Origin: Rotaria sp. Silwood1
Lineage: Eukaryota; Rotifera; Eurotatoria; Philodinida; Philodinidae
Length of the DNA: 64,000 nt
Assembly: GCA_905250075.1 (NCBI GenBank)
Contig: CAJNOP010000019.1
Location: 1,227,781 to 1,291,780 of the forward strand
Reading direction: 5' to 3'
Shown here: in pieces, positions 37,882-48,679 of the stretch
How the letters are laid out: each line of letters starts with the position of its first letter
How positions within the stretch are numbered: the stretch's first letter is position 1
Program-made: the position numbers and the translations under genes
Notes under the pieces: generated by a model
Database searches by the model: none
The model's input: the letters and a program-made list of their open reading frames with translations, nothing else
Told to the model about the DNA's origin: nothing

Positions 37882-38054
37882 ATATATATGTTGTGACCGA
37901 ACTTGGAATTCAGCGCAATTCAGAATTCATCCAAAATTGTTGGTCGAATTCTGATTTTGTCCAGGCAAAGTTTAGCCCAATTCAGAATTCGACCAACAAT
38001 TTTAGACGAATTCTGAATTGGACTGAATTCCAACTTCGGCCATAACATATATAT
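37882..38054. mobile_element. Palindromic MITE, about 170 bp
   Basis: The left arm (ATATGTTGTGACCGAACTTG, then GAATTCAGCGCAATTCAGAA) matches the reverse complement of the right arm (ATATGTTATGGCCGAAGTTG, GAATTCAGTCCAATTCAGAA) almost throughout, so nearly the whole unit is a hairpin. It is rich in GAATTC/AATTC motifs. TATA-rich sequence flanks both ends, so a TA-type target duplication is likely but cannot be placed exactly. Confidence 0.8.
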
Positions 38055-38438
38055 ATATGGGGTTGGCCACTCTGACCGGATGTCCTAATGCTTTTTTCTA
38101 TCGTTCAGTTTCTATATATATCAGAAAAATCTAATTTTTTTAAATAGTAATAATACTTGCATAATGCTGATGATCTGTCAAGGATAGGAGGTTTATCTCT
38201 TGTTTGAAGCCACAATAATTAAGTGTCTTTGGAACCACCTGTTAGTAAATATCAAAAGACTTTTGGAGATACTTGATTATTTTCACTTTAAACAAGAAAC
38301 AAACTCTTTCTTTTTGGCAGATCATCAGCATTATATGAGTACTATAACTAGCAAAAAAATCAGATTTTTCTGATATACTATAGAGACTGATTGATTAAAA
38401 ATAGCATTGAGACATCCAACCAGACTGGCCAACCCTAT
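38055..38438. mobile_element. Palindromic MITE, about 385 bp, adjacent to the previous one
   Basis: The terminal inverted repeats read GGGTTGGCCACTCTGACCGG on the left and, reversed, GGGTTGGCCAGTCTGGTTGG on the right, and the similarity continues inward (ATATATCAGAAAAATCT; ATAATGCTGATGATCTG). TATATATA flanks each side. It abuts the right end of the 37882-38054 element, so the two families share a TATA-rich target. Confidence 0.8.
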
Positions 38439-39204
38439 ATATATTATCATTTGGAGAAGAAAAGGTTGTGTTGAAGATATATTTGACAAAATAAATAAGG
38501 TTTGCCAGTATTAAGATATTAAATGAATCTAATAAATGGATAGTACAGGAATTCTCAATGCAAACATTTTCGAAATCATCAAGTTCCAGAGTGTGTGTGT
38601 ATTAACTATCAAAATTGTTCTAATTTTCACTTATTCATCTATGTAGAATCTTTAAATAAATTATTTTAAAATCTCTGACAATATATCATTAATTCATAAC
38701 AGTCACAGTTTGTATGTTCCCTACTTTGATCGTTCATGGAGCCGCACTGGTAAATTCTTTTTTGTTACTTCACTTTATCCATTTACTTAAATAAAATTTA
38801 TAACAATGCAGTAAAAAAGAACTGAGCATATTAGTCTTATTGATATTCTATTTATTTTCAATAATCAATCTACAGAAAAAAAAATATTTGAGCAACAACA
38901 ATGTTTTGAGCAAGAAAAGAATTATGATTTCTAGTACGCAAACAGAAAATTTTAACCTCCTGAATACCGACAATTCTTGCGTTCTTTACGAGCTTATAGA
39001 AAAATCGAAAAATCACTCTCTCTCGCCTCGCCTTCTATCGTCTTGAATCAGCTGTATATATGTATATTTTATCGTATATAAAATGTTCACTGCTGCAGCC
39101 GTACAAATAAACATTTCGTTTCGCAGCTGTTTATCGATACGACAGAACGAAAAAAAAAATTCTTTCGTTCTGTTTGTCTTCAGCCTGAAGACAGCGGTCC
39201 CCAG
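38439..39204. other. Intergenic, no gene seen
   Basis: AT-rich. Near 39140-39200 two small perfect hairpins occur: CAGAACGAAA...TTTCGTTCTG, and GTCTTCAGCCTGAAGAC. Confidence 0.45.
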
Positions 39205-39570
39205 TTAACTACTTTAACAAAAAAAATCGAACAGTAGAAGAAAATTGTGAATTCTCGTAAAACAAAAAGACATCAGCAACAAACTAATTCTAACTACTTT
39301 AACAAAAGATATTTTGCGAAGAACAAAATAATTTTGAGTTCTTTTACAACAAACAAACATATAGTTTAGCGCTAACAAAAAAATTCAACTACTTTTACAA
39401 ACAAAATAGAACAGTAAGATGAAGAAATTTGTGAATTATTGTAGAAGAAAAAGACATGAGTAACAACAAAGCAATTTTAACTACGTTTACAAAAACAAAA
39501 AAGCACGATCAAGAAAATTTTAAAGAAGAAAACATTGAGTTCTTGTAGAACAAAAAGTCATATATCAAAA
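39205..39570. repeat. Imperfect tandem repeat, about four units of 85-95 bp
   Basis: Units share AACTACTTT(A/T)AC near their start (about 39209, 39294, 39389 and 39480), then GAACAGTA.GA.GAA, GTGA(A/G)TTCTTGTA and AAAAGACAT.AG.AACAA. Units are diverged. The array lies just downstream of the Q-rich minus-strand gene. Confidence 0.6.
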
Positions 39571-39660
39571 ATAGAAACATGTTAGGGGCTTATACAACAC
39601 AATTGATGTCGCCAAGAGTAAGAAAGTTTTTGAGTCAAAAAATATTTGAACGACCAAAAT

Positions 39661-39997
39661 TTATTGAGCAATTTTGTCTAACATGTTGTCCATCATAAGT
39701 CGAATGATTTCATCATCATATTCCTGTTGTCGCTGTTGTTGTTGGTTGTTGAAAACCTGTTGTTGGTGATCAACATAAGCATTCCAATAACTATTTTGAA
39801 AAAACAACAAACTCCAATAGCCCCAGTGGATATTATTCCACCGATTAAGTGCACGTTGCTGCTGTTGTTGTTGAACAAGATTAGGATCAAGGTTCTTTAA
39901 AAAAAATAATATTAGTTTGTGAAAGATAATTTAGAAAACTTGTTTCCTGGTCGTTCAACACTTCCTGATTGTTCGTGTTCGTATTATCCATACTCAT
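39661..39997 (-). CDS. Small Gln/Asn-rich protein
   Basis: Two exons (39997-39962, 39894-39661) join in phase 0 across a 67-nt intron (donor GAA before GTGTTG, acceptor TTTAAAG) to 89 residues. The product starts MSMDNTNTNNQENLDPNLVQ, has two Gln runs and an aromatic core NRWNNIHWGYWSLLFFQNSYW, and ends with an acidic-amphipathic helix-like tail (EYDDEIIRLMMDNMLDKIAQ). I recognise no family. The alternation of Gln runs and Trp/Tyr suggests a self-associating or transcription-related peptide, but that is only a guess. Codon use and the clean stop favour a real gene. The short first exon makes the start less certain. Confidence 0.5.
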
Positions 39998-40613
39998 TTT
40001 AACGTCAACAATGAAAACAATTAATGAATCAATCTAGAACTGAATAAGATTTAGAATTATTTGTCTCACCTTACCGACATTTCTGTCACAATCTGTCAGT
40101 ATTCTACTCTCTATTTACAGAAACCTACTTTTAAGAAGCCCATTGGAATAGTCCTTAAAGAAATATAAACCGTGTAAAAATAGAATAAGTTAATAATAAG
40201 TAAAATAGGCCAGTTGGGCGTCTATTTAAAGTTAAGCACTTGAAAACAATAAGTCTTTGTGCTTCCATAGATCTTTGCTCGTTCTGAACAATGAAAAAAG
40301 GCGCTGATCACCTCATCAGATGTCACTAGACGCCAGTATTCGCTGATTCATAAAGTGTAAATGTTTTATTGGTTATGGCATGTACTAAAAAAATTAATCA
40401 TAGACAGAAGTGAATAGTACGGAGTATTTTGTAATTCGTTTGTTTCGAAAGACATCTTTTATGTAATAAATTTTTTTTCATCACTTCGAAAACACAACTT
40501 CAGAGAGGCTTATTGTCTCAATTCTATTAGTAGATTCGTAAAATTGACATAATTCGACTTTTTTAGTTTAATTGATCAAATAATTTTAAAAGACAAAAAT
40601 AGATTTCTTTGAA

Positions 40614-40872
40614 ATGTCCATGGATGATGATGTATTAGTATGGATCGATTTAGAAATGGATGAACTAGATTTAACCAAAAATTTTATCTTAGAAATTGCT
40701 TGTATTGTTACCGATTTCGGTTTAAAAAACATTTATCGCGATATTTTCTTATATATGTATATATATTTTATTGATGAAATATTTTCTAGGACCTGATCTT
40801 GTTATTCATCATACAAAATCAGGTCTTGTTCAACAAGTTCTACATAGTAAATTATCATGTTGTTTGATATAA
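40614..40872 (+). pseudogene. Oligoribonuclease (REXO2) 5' fragment
   Basis: REXO2 is a DEDD-type 3'-5' exonuclease that degrades short RNAs. The frame opens MSMDDDVLVWIDLEMDELDL, with the first Asp and Glu of the DEDD motif, then FILEIACIVTDFG. After a possible 70-nt intron (40720-40789) it continues GPDLVIHHTKSGLVQQVLHS. In the family about 17 residues separate the PDLVI-type block from the KSGL block; here they are missing. The reading frame then stops at 40870-40872, so the other acidic residues and His of the active site are absent. The last 18 bases overlap the end of the convergent gene at 40855. This looks like a truncated, internally deleted copy with a rearrangement point near 40.85 kb. 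It could still be transcribed. Confidence 0.75.
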
Positions 40873-41230
40873 ATTATTACGAATATTTGAATTTGTTTCA
40901 ACAAGTCTTGTTTCTGGCGTTCCACTTTCATCGTCATCAATTGAATCGAATAATTTTTTTGTTCTTTTTATTAACTTTGGGCTAGTTGATTTTCCATCAA
41001 TATTAGTTAATGATTGTGTATTTGATATTAATGATTTTTGATTATTATTTGTTTGTGATGAATCGATTGTATGTGTTGGAGACGTAATAAGAACTTTTTG
41101 TTGTTGAATTTGTTCTTGTTGTAATCGTACAAATTCTTTTGTTATACTATCAGATGGTTGAGAAAAAAACGGATTTGATTTTAAATCAAAATGTGTTTCA
41201 TCATTAACTTGTAATTGAGCATGTCGTACA
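40855..41230 (-). pseudogene. Orphan 3' exon of an unrecognised gene
   Basis: An acceptor (AAATTTAG) at 41233-41231 is followed by an open frame of about 124 codons: VRHAQLQVNDETHFDLKSNP, FFSQPSDSITKEFVRLQQEQ, then a Ser/Thr/Asn-rich tail and TKKLFDSIDDDES to a stop. It has the composition of a real terminal exon with a short coiled-coil-like Gln/Glu stretch. No upstream exon on this strand can be found between 41234 and 44090, so the 5' part of the gene is missing here. It converges tail-to-tail with the REXO2 fragment. Family not recognised. Confidence 0.5.
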
Positions 41231-43115
41231 CTAAATTTTATCAAATAAGAAATAATGCAAGAGAAAAGAAAGTTATCTTGAAATATATTAGAATGAGATG
41301 GATGGAAATAAGATATTAATATTGGCAAGATATATATATATAGAATCAATCGTAATTCGCTTGTATAAGTCTGAAATTCTATCTCACATTTTAATTTTCT
41401 TGATTATTGTTATATAATTATTCATTTTTCAAAACCTTGCTAAGTTTGAAAAACTGCGACTGTGAACGACCGTACTTAATCAAAAACGGTTGCTATATAT
41501 GACAATGTATCTTTTCTGAGTAAAATTCAATTTCTAAATTTTACTCTACCCTAAAAAGATTATTTCTCACTCTCCTTTAATCACAGTCTACTTGGAAGAC
41601 TTCAGAAATGATCCATCGTAAAATAGTGTTACTTGTTTGTGATTTATTTGTTTCTTATTATAAAGCATTAACGTAATTTCTTTTAAAACTTCCTATGAAC
41701 AACACGGTGTAGCCTCAGACGAACTTTTTGTCCCTTGAGTATGCCATAACAGACAAATTAAAGGCACACAAAAAAAACTTTATTTGAATAAGTCCACATT
41801 CACATAAAAAATTGAACAGAGTTCTTGCTCAGGTGTGAATCTTTTATTCACCGTCACCTTGTTTTTTGAAGACTTTGAAATTGACATTGTACAATAAGAA
41901 TAGAGTGAAACAAACAATACTGAAGACTTTATGAACAAATGAAATAAAATTAATTTGACCACTCTGTTTGTTTCTGTAAAGATAATTTACTTAGTTATGA
42001 AAGTGAATACAATATAGTAAATCATCAGTATCCTAAGATGTCGTATGTCTACATGCATTTTTTTATGTTGAACTAAGTCATCTCCTATTGACTTTATGTC
42101 TAGTTGAGTTAACCAACGAAACTCATATGTCTTGCCACTCTTTACCTCTTATATGAAATAGTTGAAATGCCAAATAATGATATAGCTATATTTCCTATTC
42201 ATTGCAATAACTATTTTTCTTCTATTCGTTCAAATATTCGTATAGGAGAAGTTTTGCCCAAAAATAATCATCGTTCAGTGATCTTGTTAGGATAATACGT
42301 GTGTCATGACTTTGTTGGTTCTATTATTTTCACTTCGCTTTACGTTACTAGATTCTTCCTTCCGAGATTCAACGCTATTCTACCATGACATACTGATATT
42401 TGTTTTCCGATCGATAACCTAAAGCTGATATATTATCGGCAAAGCAAACAGACGTACAATATGAGATATTTTTATCCTGCAACTCTGTAGGGTGGACGTC
42501 ATTGCTAAAGATAAAGTCACGTACGACGGTTGGATATACGTCGTATCTTGTTACACAATACACGACAGAACACAATCGTGATTCCGGAGTCAAGTATTAT
42601 ATAGAAATCTGATCGTATATAATCTTATATGGTTACTCATGGCGTCGTATAAGACCTTCTTATGCAACCGTAATCTTCATCTTGGGTAGTTGAGACTAAT
42701 AAATCATGAATTCTTACGTCTTGTATATCAGCATAACATATTGGAAAGAAGACATAGAAATATATAATTAAACCGATAGAAACTGAGAGAGCACTCTTAT
42801 GATCTAATAAAAGACCAAGATCATTGTAGTCGTAATTTGACCAGAAGTTCGGAACAAATTCAAATCAAATTTTCACGATTCTTTGAAACAGTCTAAATAT
42901 TAAGACTAAAATTTAATCTAGTGTTTAGTAAAAAATATGCATTATGAATTATTTGAGAACCGGAAATGTAAATATATGTCGAATGAAGAGAAAATGACTT
43001 CTAATGATAGAATATATCTCTTACTTTAAAATTAAGATGCAAACTGACATAGAAGAAGAGTTTCAAATCGTTTTGCACAAAAATTTCATTTGGAAAGAGA
43101 TTCAAACAAAATAAA

Positions 43116-43194
43116 AACAGGGTGTGGGTGGATGTGAGTGTAAATGAACTGAAGTCCTTTACTCAGCCCTAACCCGCACACCCACACCCTCAAA
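43116..43194. repeat. GT-rich foldback with telomere-like motifs
   Basis: CAGGGTGTGGGTGGATGTGA on the left pairs with CCGCACACCCACACCCTC on the right, separated by about 35 bases. The GGTGTGGG motif is shared with the tract at 52894-53055 and with 58196-58301. Confidence 0.65.
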
Positions 43195-43379
43195 AAACCT
43201 GTTGCCGTCAACGTATCAACTAATAATGCAATAATCAATCAACTTTAATTTTGAATTGTTATCACTGTTTTGTTCAACAGAAATATTAATTTCTAATTCA
43301 GAAGTACTTCAAAAAATCTAGCATAATTGAATTTTTCTTCTCTTTCCATACCGTATATGATACTCAATTGTCGCCAAGT

Positions 43380-43440
43380 AAGGATGTGAGTGTACCTGAA
43401 GAACGATAGCACGTACATCCACCCACTCACCTACACCCCA
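43380..43440. repeat. GT-rich foldback, second member
   Basis: AGGATGTGAGTGTACCTG pairs loosely with CATCCACCCACTCACCTACA and CCCC. It is a diverged relative of the 43116 unit, 190 bases away. Confidence 0.5.
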
Positions 43441-44090
43441 AATGTTTGATGTGATAAAGTATCAGAATTAACGATCTATTTAACCATGGATGCCACATGA
43501 TCAGAATACAATTTAGAATTCGAGACTAAAACCTTGGGATTTGTATTTGCTTTTAAATCCCAAAATCCTCTTCTGATCTTGCCACATCCCCAGTTGAGTA
43601 GATCGTTTTTTCTATCATTCTAACTTACCAAACATTTAGAATTTCGGTTATTCAAGAGCAAATCCGAATCTAAGCTCCTGAATCCGATTTCCAATCTAAT
43701 CTCAAATCCAAAGTAAATAATCGTGAATACTAAGGCTTTGGATTTGTTGCGCTCGCAGATAATTCGTAAGCATATAGTCAGGGATTCTTCATGGATAGGG
43801 GCGAACAATGTCAAATAAAAATTTTCGTCAGGTAAAACTAATGTATTCGTACTTTGTCAGAGAATTTCTTCATAAGGGAGGAGGAGGTGAAGTTCCTTTC
43901 AGCAACCTCCTGTCTTACCGCCTTTTTAAGTCAGTCCTTTACATTCATAGAATACATTCATGTACTCAATGTTTTTTCTACAATATGTGAAATTAAAAGT
44001 ATAAGGGAAAATTTATTTACGTAGAATAAATGATGAAAAAAAAGTAAAAACGGACATAAAATATCGCAAAATTCCGAAGTAACAATGCAT

Positions 44091-45297
44091 TTAACAATGG
44101 ATTCGGCTATCTTTCCATGGGATATGTCTTCGAAGCCAACTGATTTTATTTCTCTGTATATCTAGTTTGATTAGTGTCTGCATGTATGAAAGATGAATAT
44201 GTAATAGATGAAGAAGCAAAGAGAAGAATTACCTTATTGTTTCGTAATGCCTTATCGAAATGTTTTACGCCTTTATTAGTGATATTATTCAAAACAAGAT
44301 CGAGTATTCTGAGTGTCTGTATGTAGAGTATATATGATGGATATCAGAAAACAAAACTAAAAAGCAGTTGAGATCACTATGTTATTTTGTAAGGCATCAG
44401 CCAGATTTTGTGCCCCATCATCTCCAATTTTACAGCCACCAAGACGCAGTATTGTGAGTGTCTGTTTGTACAGAAAAATATGGATAGGTAAGGGAGTGTT
44501 GAGAAGATTGAGTTTTACGGAATTGTTTTGTAAGGCATCAGCGAGATTGAGCGCCCCATTGTCTCTGATATCGTTCTTACTAATGTCCAGTTCCATGAGT
44601 GTCTGTGTTTAGAAAACTGAGTCCATATGCGATAGATGAAGAGAAAATGAAGATCACTGTATTGTTTCTTAACGCAACAGCGATATATTGTGCCCCATTG
44701 TCTTCTATTCTGTTTAACGCAAGATTCAAAGAGGTAAGTGTCTGTTTATAGAAGAAAAAATGAATATGAGAAAGATGAAGAAAGAATGATAAATACTGTG
44801 TTCTTAACTAAGGCATCAGCAATATGTTGTACCCCGCACGTTTCAATTCGATTTCCTTTGATTTCTAGTTTGATGAGTGTCTGTGTGTAGAGGAGATGAG
44901 AGACGCATGAGAGAAATGACAAGAGAGTGAGGATAACCTTATTTTTCATTAAGGCTAGAGCGAGATATTTCGCCCCAACATCGGTGATTGCATTGAAATT
45001 TAGGATCAGTGTAGTGAGTGTCTGCATGTTGAGGATAAGATAGACATGAAAGATATGTAGAGGTACTGATGGGCACCGCATTCTCAGACAAGGCATCAGC
45101 TAGATATTGCGCTCCTTGCACTCCGATATCATTCGATATAAGAGGCAATGTAGTCAGTGTCTGTATAAAAGTAAGGATGCATATGAACGAGATGAAGGAA
45201 TAATGAGAGTTACCGTATTATTTCGCAAGGCATCCGAGAGGTATCGTAACCCATCGTCTCCCAATTTGTTGTGGAAAGAATTTAATGTTGTGATTGT
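44091..45297 (-). CDS. LRR (ribonuclease-inhibitor type) array, one 28-residue repeat per exon; 5' end not found
   Basis: Eight exons of exactly 84 nt, each phase 0 and each coding one 28-residue leucine-rich repeat of the RI/NLRC3 type: 45297-45214, 45160-45077, 45021-44938, 44880-44797, 44741-44658, 44602-44519, 44461-44378 and 44316-44233. A ninth exon, 44177-44091, starts TLIKLDIQRNKI, loses the repeat pattern and stops. Typical units are TLTSLNLALNRIEDNGAQYI and TLTILRLGGCKIGDDGAQNL, each ending A.AL..N. Every exon begins with ACA after CAG and ends at a GT donor, with a period of 137-145 bp. Such repeats form a curved binding surface and occur in NLR-like immune sensors. No NACHT or other effector domain or start codon was found upstream; near 45370-45400 a decayed unit (SNLDLQFNK) is visible. 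The gene is therefore 5'-truncated, or its start exons are not recognisable. Confidence 0.85.
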
Positions 45298-47524
45298 CTG
45301 TTTGCAGAAGAAAATATGTAGGCGAAACAGGCAAACAGAGAATGAAGTTGTATCTTGGCATGTCTTATTGAATTGAAGATCAAGATTAGAGATATTTATC
45401 GATAGATTTGTTCGGCAGACAGGTATCGTTTTGGAATATATGGGCTAGCCTTGTGAATATTTGTACTCTCGAACAACATAGTAAAGAAGAGTCTTGGTAC
45501 TGTGAACGTTTTCGTAAAATTTCAAAGCCCTTAATAGTTATATGTTGAAAATCCGACTAATATCGACATAAAAACTGTCCCATAATTATCTGACAATCAA
45601 AGACGGTTCATGCAAAACGGAGTTGGCAGTTAACGTCTCTGATACTTTCGACAAACATAATTTATGGAACTTAACTTTAATATTTCCTGAATAGTATTCT
45701 GATTTATGAGAAAAGCAAACAATCATAGAAAAGCGTGAAACAGTGAGCAGTGAGCATCTCTTCTCTGATAACTTTTTCTGAATGTTTTGTTTCAACTTGT
45801 GTTTATTAGTTATTACACACATACTTACCATTTTGTTTTGTTTATTTTGGTAGAATGTGTTCAAGAAAACTTTTGAATTAATATTTAGATAATAAATACA
45901 TTTTGAAAAGATCCGTTGATAACAAATTTAGAGACGTGAGAGGGAAGAATTTTCTTTTCAATTGGTGAAACTAATTATTGAAGCAAACGGAATGTCAGAT
46001 GAAATAGGCAGGTCATGACTAATAAAAAATGCTATCCTAATAATAAAACATTTCAAACTGCTTCGAAAAGAGAAGTAAAGCATCGTATGGAAAATATCAA
46101 TACTTGAAGAAATACTAACGACATACTACTGCACACAAGTTCACTGAATAGAAGCTTTCATTTCTTTTCGCGCTGAGCACTATAGAATTGCCAGTTTCCC
46201 TGAAAAATTTCTCTGATACGAGCAAAGTGCTTTCTACTACTCATATTCTTGCTATATACAAGTTCATTTTTCCGTTTGTTCTTGTTTTTGATCGATATGT
46301 AAAATGTGAGAGCTAATTTTTTATATTAATTGCAAACATAAACATTTATAAACCAATTTTCTTTATATCAAAAGAGTAAAGTACTTTCATTAGCAGTTCT
46401 TGGTGAAAATTTTGAGAATAGTAAGTTATTAGAACAATGAAGTTTTGGATAGAAATATTTTGTGCAGAAAATTGTGCTACATGATAGAATCTACTGAGTT
46501 CCATATCTTCAACATGACAGTAGAATGCTAGAATAGTTTGTCACTCAACTTCAGCTATTGTTAAATAATGTAAAATATTAGTGCAGAGAAATTCTTAGAT
46601 CTTATTTCGAATATATTGTTCTACTTTTCAGAAGACGTTTTTTTGGGATGGCTATGACAAGTTTGTATCTTTAAGGGAACCTTTTTAAATATTCTGTTGA
46701 ATTGAAACGGATTGATTTAGTTGAATCTTCATTGATGACAACTGAATTTCATTAGTGACTTGAATGTATGACTTTTCAATAAGCTCTGTTCTTAGCAAGT
46801 CGTCAATCTTGCTCTTTATTTCTTTATTTATCGAACTTTACCGATAATTCTTGCAAAGTACTTCTTTCATCTATGGTTGTGTCCACTGTACATCCGTTGT
46901 GGATATTGAGTTCAAGCATTCATTTCACGATCAAATCAAAAACATAATAAGCCTAGAGTCACACGGAATCCTCTGTATGTTATGTTTCGATTTGCAGGAA
47001 GAAATAGATATTTTCCGAATAGAATAGTCTATTAGTGTTCTCATTTTTTTCACGTAAACAGAAACACAGTAGTTCATAAAAGTTAAATAGATTTCCTTCT
47101 ATAGAGTAAGTTTGAGAAATCTCTTTTACTATTATATCGCCCAAAATTCTTCGCTTCAGAATATGGAACAAATATTGTGTCATTATTTAAGGTATATATT
47201 GCACAATGACAAGCAAACAGATTTTAAACGTTCCATCGTGCTTAGTTCAAATCAAAAAAGAAAATTGTATTAAATGGATTATTATTTAATTTTCGTTACA
47301 AAAGGCAGAGACTACACTATAAAAACGCTAAATGCAGGAATAACAAGCTTTACGAAATGGATTTATGCGAATCAAGCCATTGACTGTATATTTATGAACT
47401 GTTTGCGCACTCATTAATCTTCATCAGTCCATTACGGTATTCTGTGAGTTTAATAAACTCTTTTCGTACGATTTATATTATTCAACGCTAAGTTGTACCT
47501 TGTATCTATGTTTCAAAGAAATAT
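45298..47524. other. Non-coding stretch upstream of the LRR array
   Basis: A decayed LRR-like unit may lie near 45370-45430. Beyond it, about 2 kb shows no coding sequence that I can support. Confidence 0.45.
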
Positions 47525-48679
47525 TCACATACAAACCTGATCTATTGTTGTATCAGTTGTGTTATTTATTGGTCCAGAAGTCAAACGGTAAGTACCATTG
47601 ATCGACGATAGTTCACATCTCTCAGAACGTTTTATATCAAGGATGATGCTGGGTATTGTATAGAGCCAGATCTCACATGAATATATGTCAAAGACACAAG
47701 TGACAAAACAGCGCATGTCATTAATCCAGAATGGCCTTTGAAACGGAAGAATGAGTGAGCGAGGGGTAGTAATTTGATCGTTGTAGCCACTGGTACGAAA
47801 GAAGAATTCGAATTTCCTCAATAAACTTAGTTTGGTGCTAATTAATTTATTCCAAAATGAGGCGTCAAACATACAATCAAATTCTCTTAACTTTTTGGAC
47901 TTCACCATTAGATATTCAAGTCCAGGAGTTAGTTCAACAAGAAATTCGAGTTCTGCTGGAGCCAACAATGCATCAGTAATTGCGAGAGATTTCAATAATG
48001 AATGGAATGTACAATCAGAATCTAATGCAGGTTTATCAACATTTTTATGGATAGTACAGTCACTTATTCGAAGCGTTTGTAAATGTGGTAAGTGATATAG
48101 GATTGTAACATATTCATCATAAGTACAGTTACCAATCTGCAAGTGTTCCAATTTGTTAAAGGCTGACCACGTCATGTATTCAATTGCTTCATGAAAATTG
48201 TTCCAACTTAGCTTTTGAAGCTGACATCGATTGATCCCTGACGATATTAGGAGTAATGCTTCTGTGTTAATCGGATTATACGAAATGATTGACATTGAAG
48301 TAAGAGTGTCGATAGTCATTTGTTTGAAAAACTTTGAAACTCCTACGTTATTAATAACATGAAGTGTTAATGATTGAAGCCGAGTATATTGATTTATATC
48401 GAAGTGTGACATGAACTTAAGAATCAGACATTCATCGTAAAGATTTTTCGAGAAAGATAGAAAAATTATGTTTTCAGGTCGGATCAGATGACAAATAGAT
48501 AAATCATCAGATAATGTGCACTCGGTCCAGATAAGCTTAAAACGATCATAGGTGTCTACTACAGCACATGTATACTTGCAGATACGACGAATTGAAAAAA
48601 AAATAGTTTTGGTATCACAATGATCAAGAATACGATGGATTAATTCGACGGGTAACGATAGGAAGTATTGATTCGCCAT
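47525..48679 (-). CDS. F-box-like protein with degenerate LRRs
   Basis: A single open frame of 384 residues. It starts MANQYFLSLPVELIHRILDH, with LPVELIHRILDHCDTKTIFFSIRRICK fitting an F-box (LP.E....I...L....L...R.VC). The rest has spaced Leu-rich segments (LQSLTLHVINNV, LEHLQIGNCTYDEY, LQTLRISDCTIHKN, LKSLAITDALL) typical of F-box LRR proteins. F-box proteins are substrate adaptors of SCF ubiquitin ligases. The last codons IDQ are followed by GTTTGTATG, a plausible donor, so the true C-terminus may lie in a further exon that I could not find downstream. Intron-poor F-box-like genes are often multicopy in invertebrate genomes; whether this one is active is unclear. Confidence 0.8.
   Translation of the reverse strand: MANQYFLSLPVELIHRILDHCDTKTIFFSIRRICKYTCAVVDTYDRFKLIWTECTLSDDLSICHLIRPENIIFLSFSKNLYDECLILKFMSHFDINQYTRLQSLTLHVINNVGVSKFFKQMTIDTLTSMSIISYNPINTEALLLISSGINRCQLQKLSWNNFHEAIEYMTWSAFNKLEHLQIGNCTYDEYVTILYHLPHLQTLRISDCTIHKNVDKPALDSDCTFHSLLKSLAITDALLAPAELEFLVELTPGLEYLMVKSKKLREFDCMFDASFWNKLISTKLSLLRKFEFFFRTSGYNDQITTPRSLILPFQRPFWINDMRCFVTCVFDIYSCEIWLYTIPSIILDIKRSERCELSSINGTYRLTSGPINNTTDTTIDQVCM

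Larger units (their letters stand above)
41231..44090. other. Long non-coding stretch
   Basis: About 2.9 kb with no acceptable gene. It holds two small GT-rich/AC-rich foldbacks (43116-43194 and 43380-43440). A 72-codon frame at 42375-42593 (minus) is open but featureless. Confidence 0.45.

Noticed and set aside
45586-45864. Open frame upstream of the LRR array as its missing start
   Set aside because: No LRR, NACHT or splice signal links it to the array, and its composition is unremarkable.
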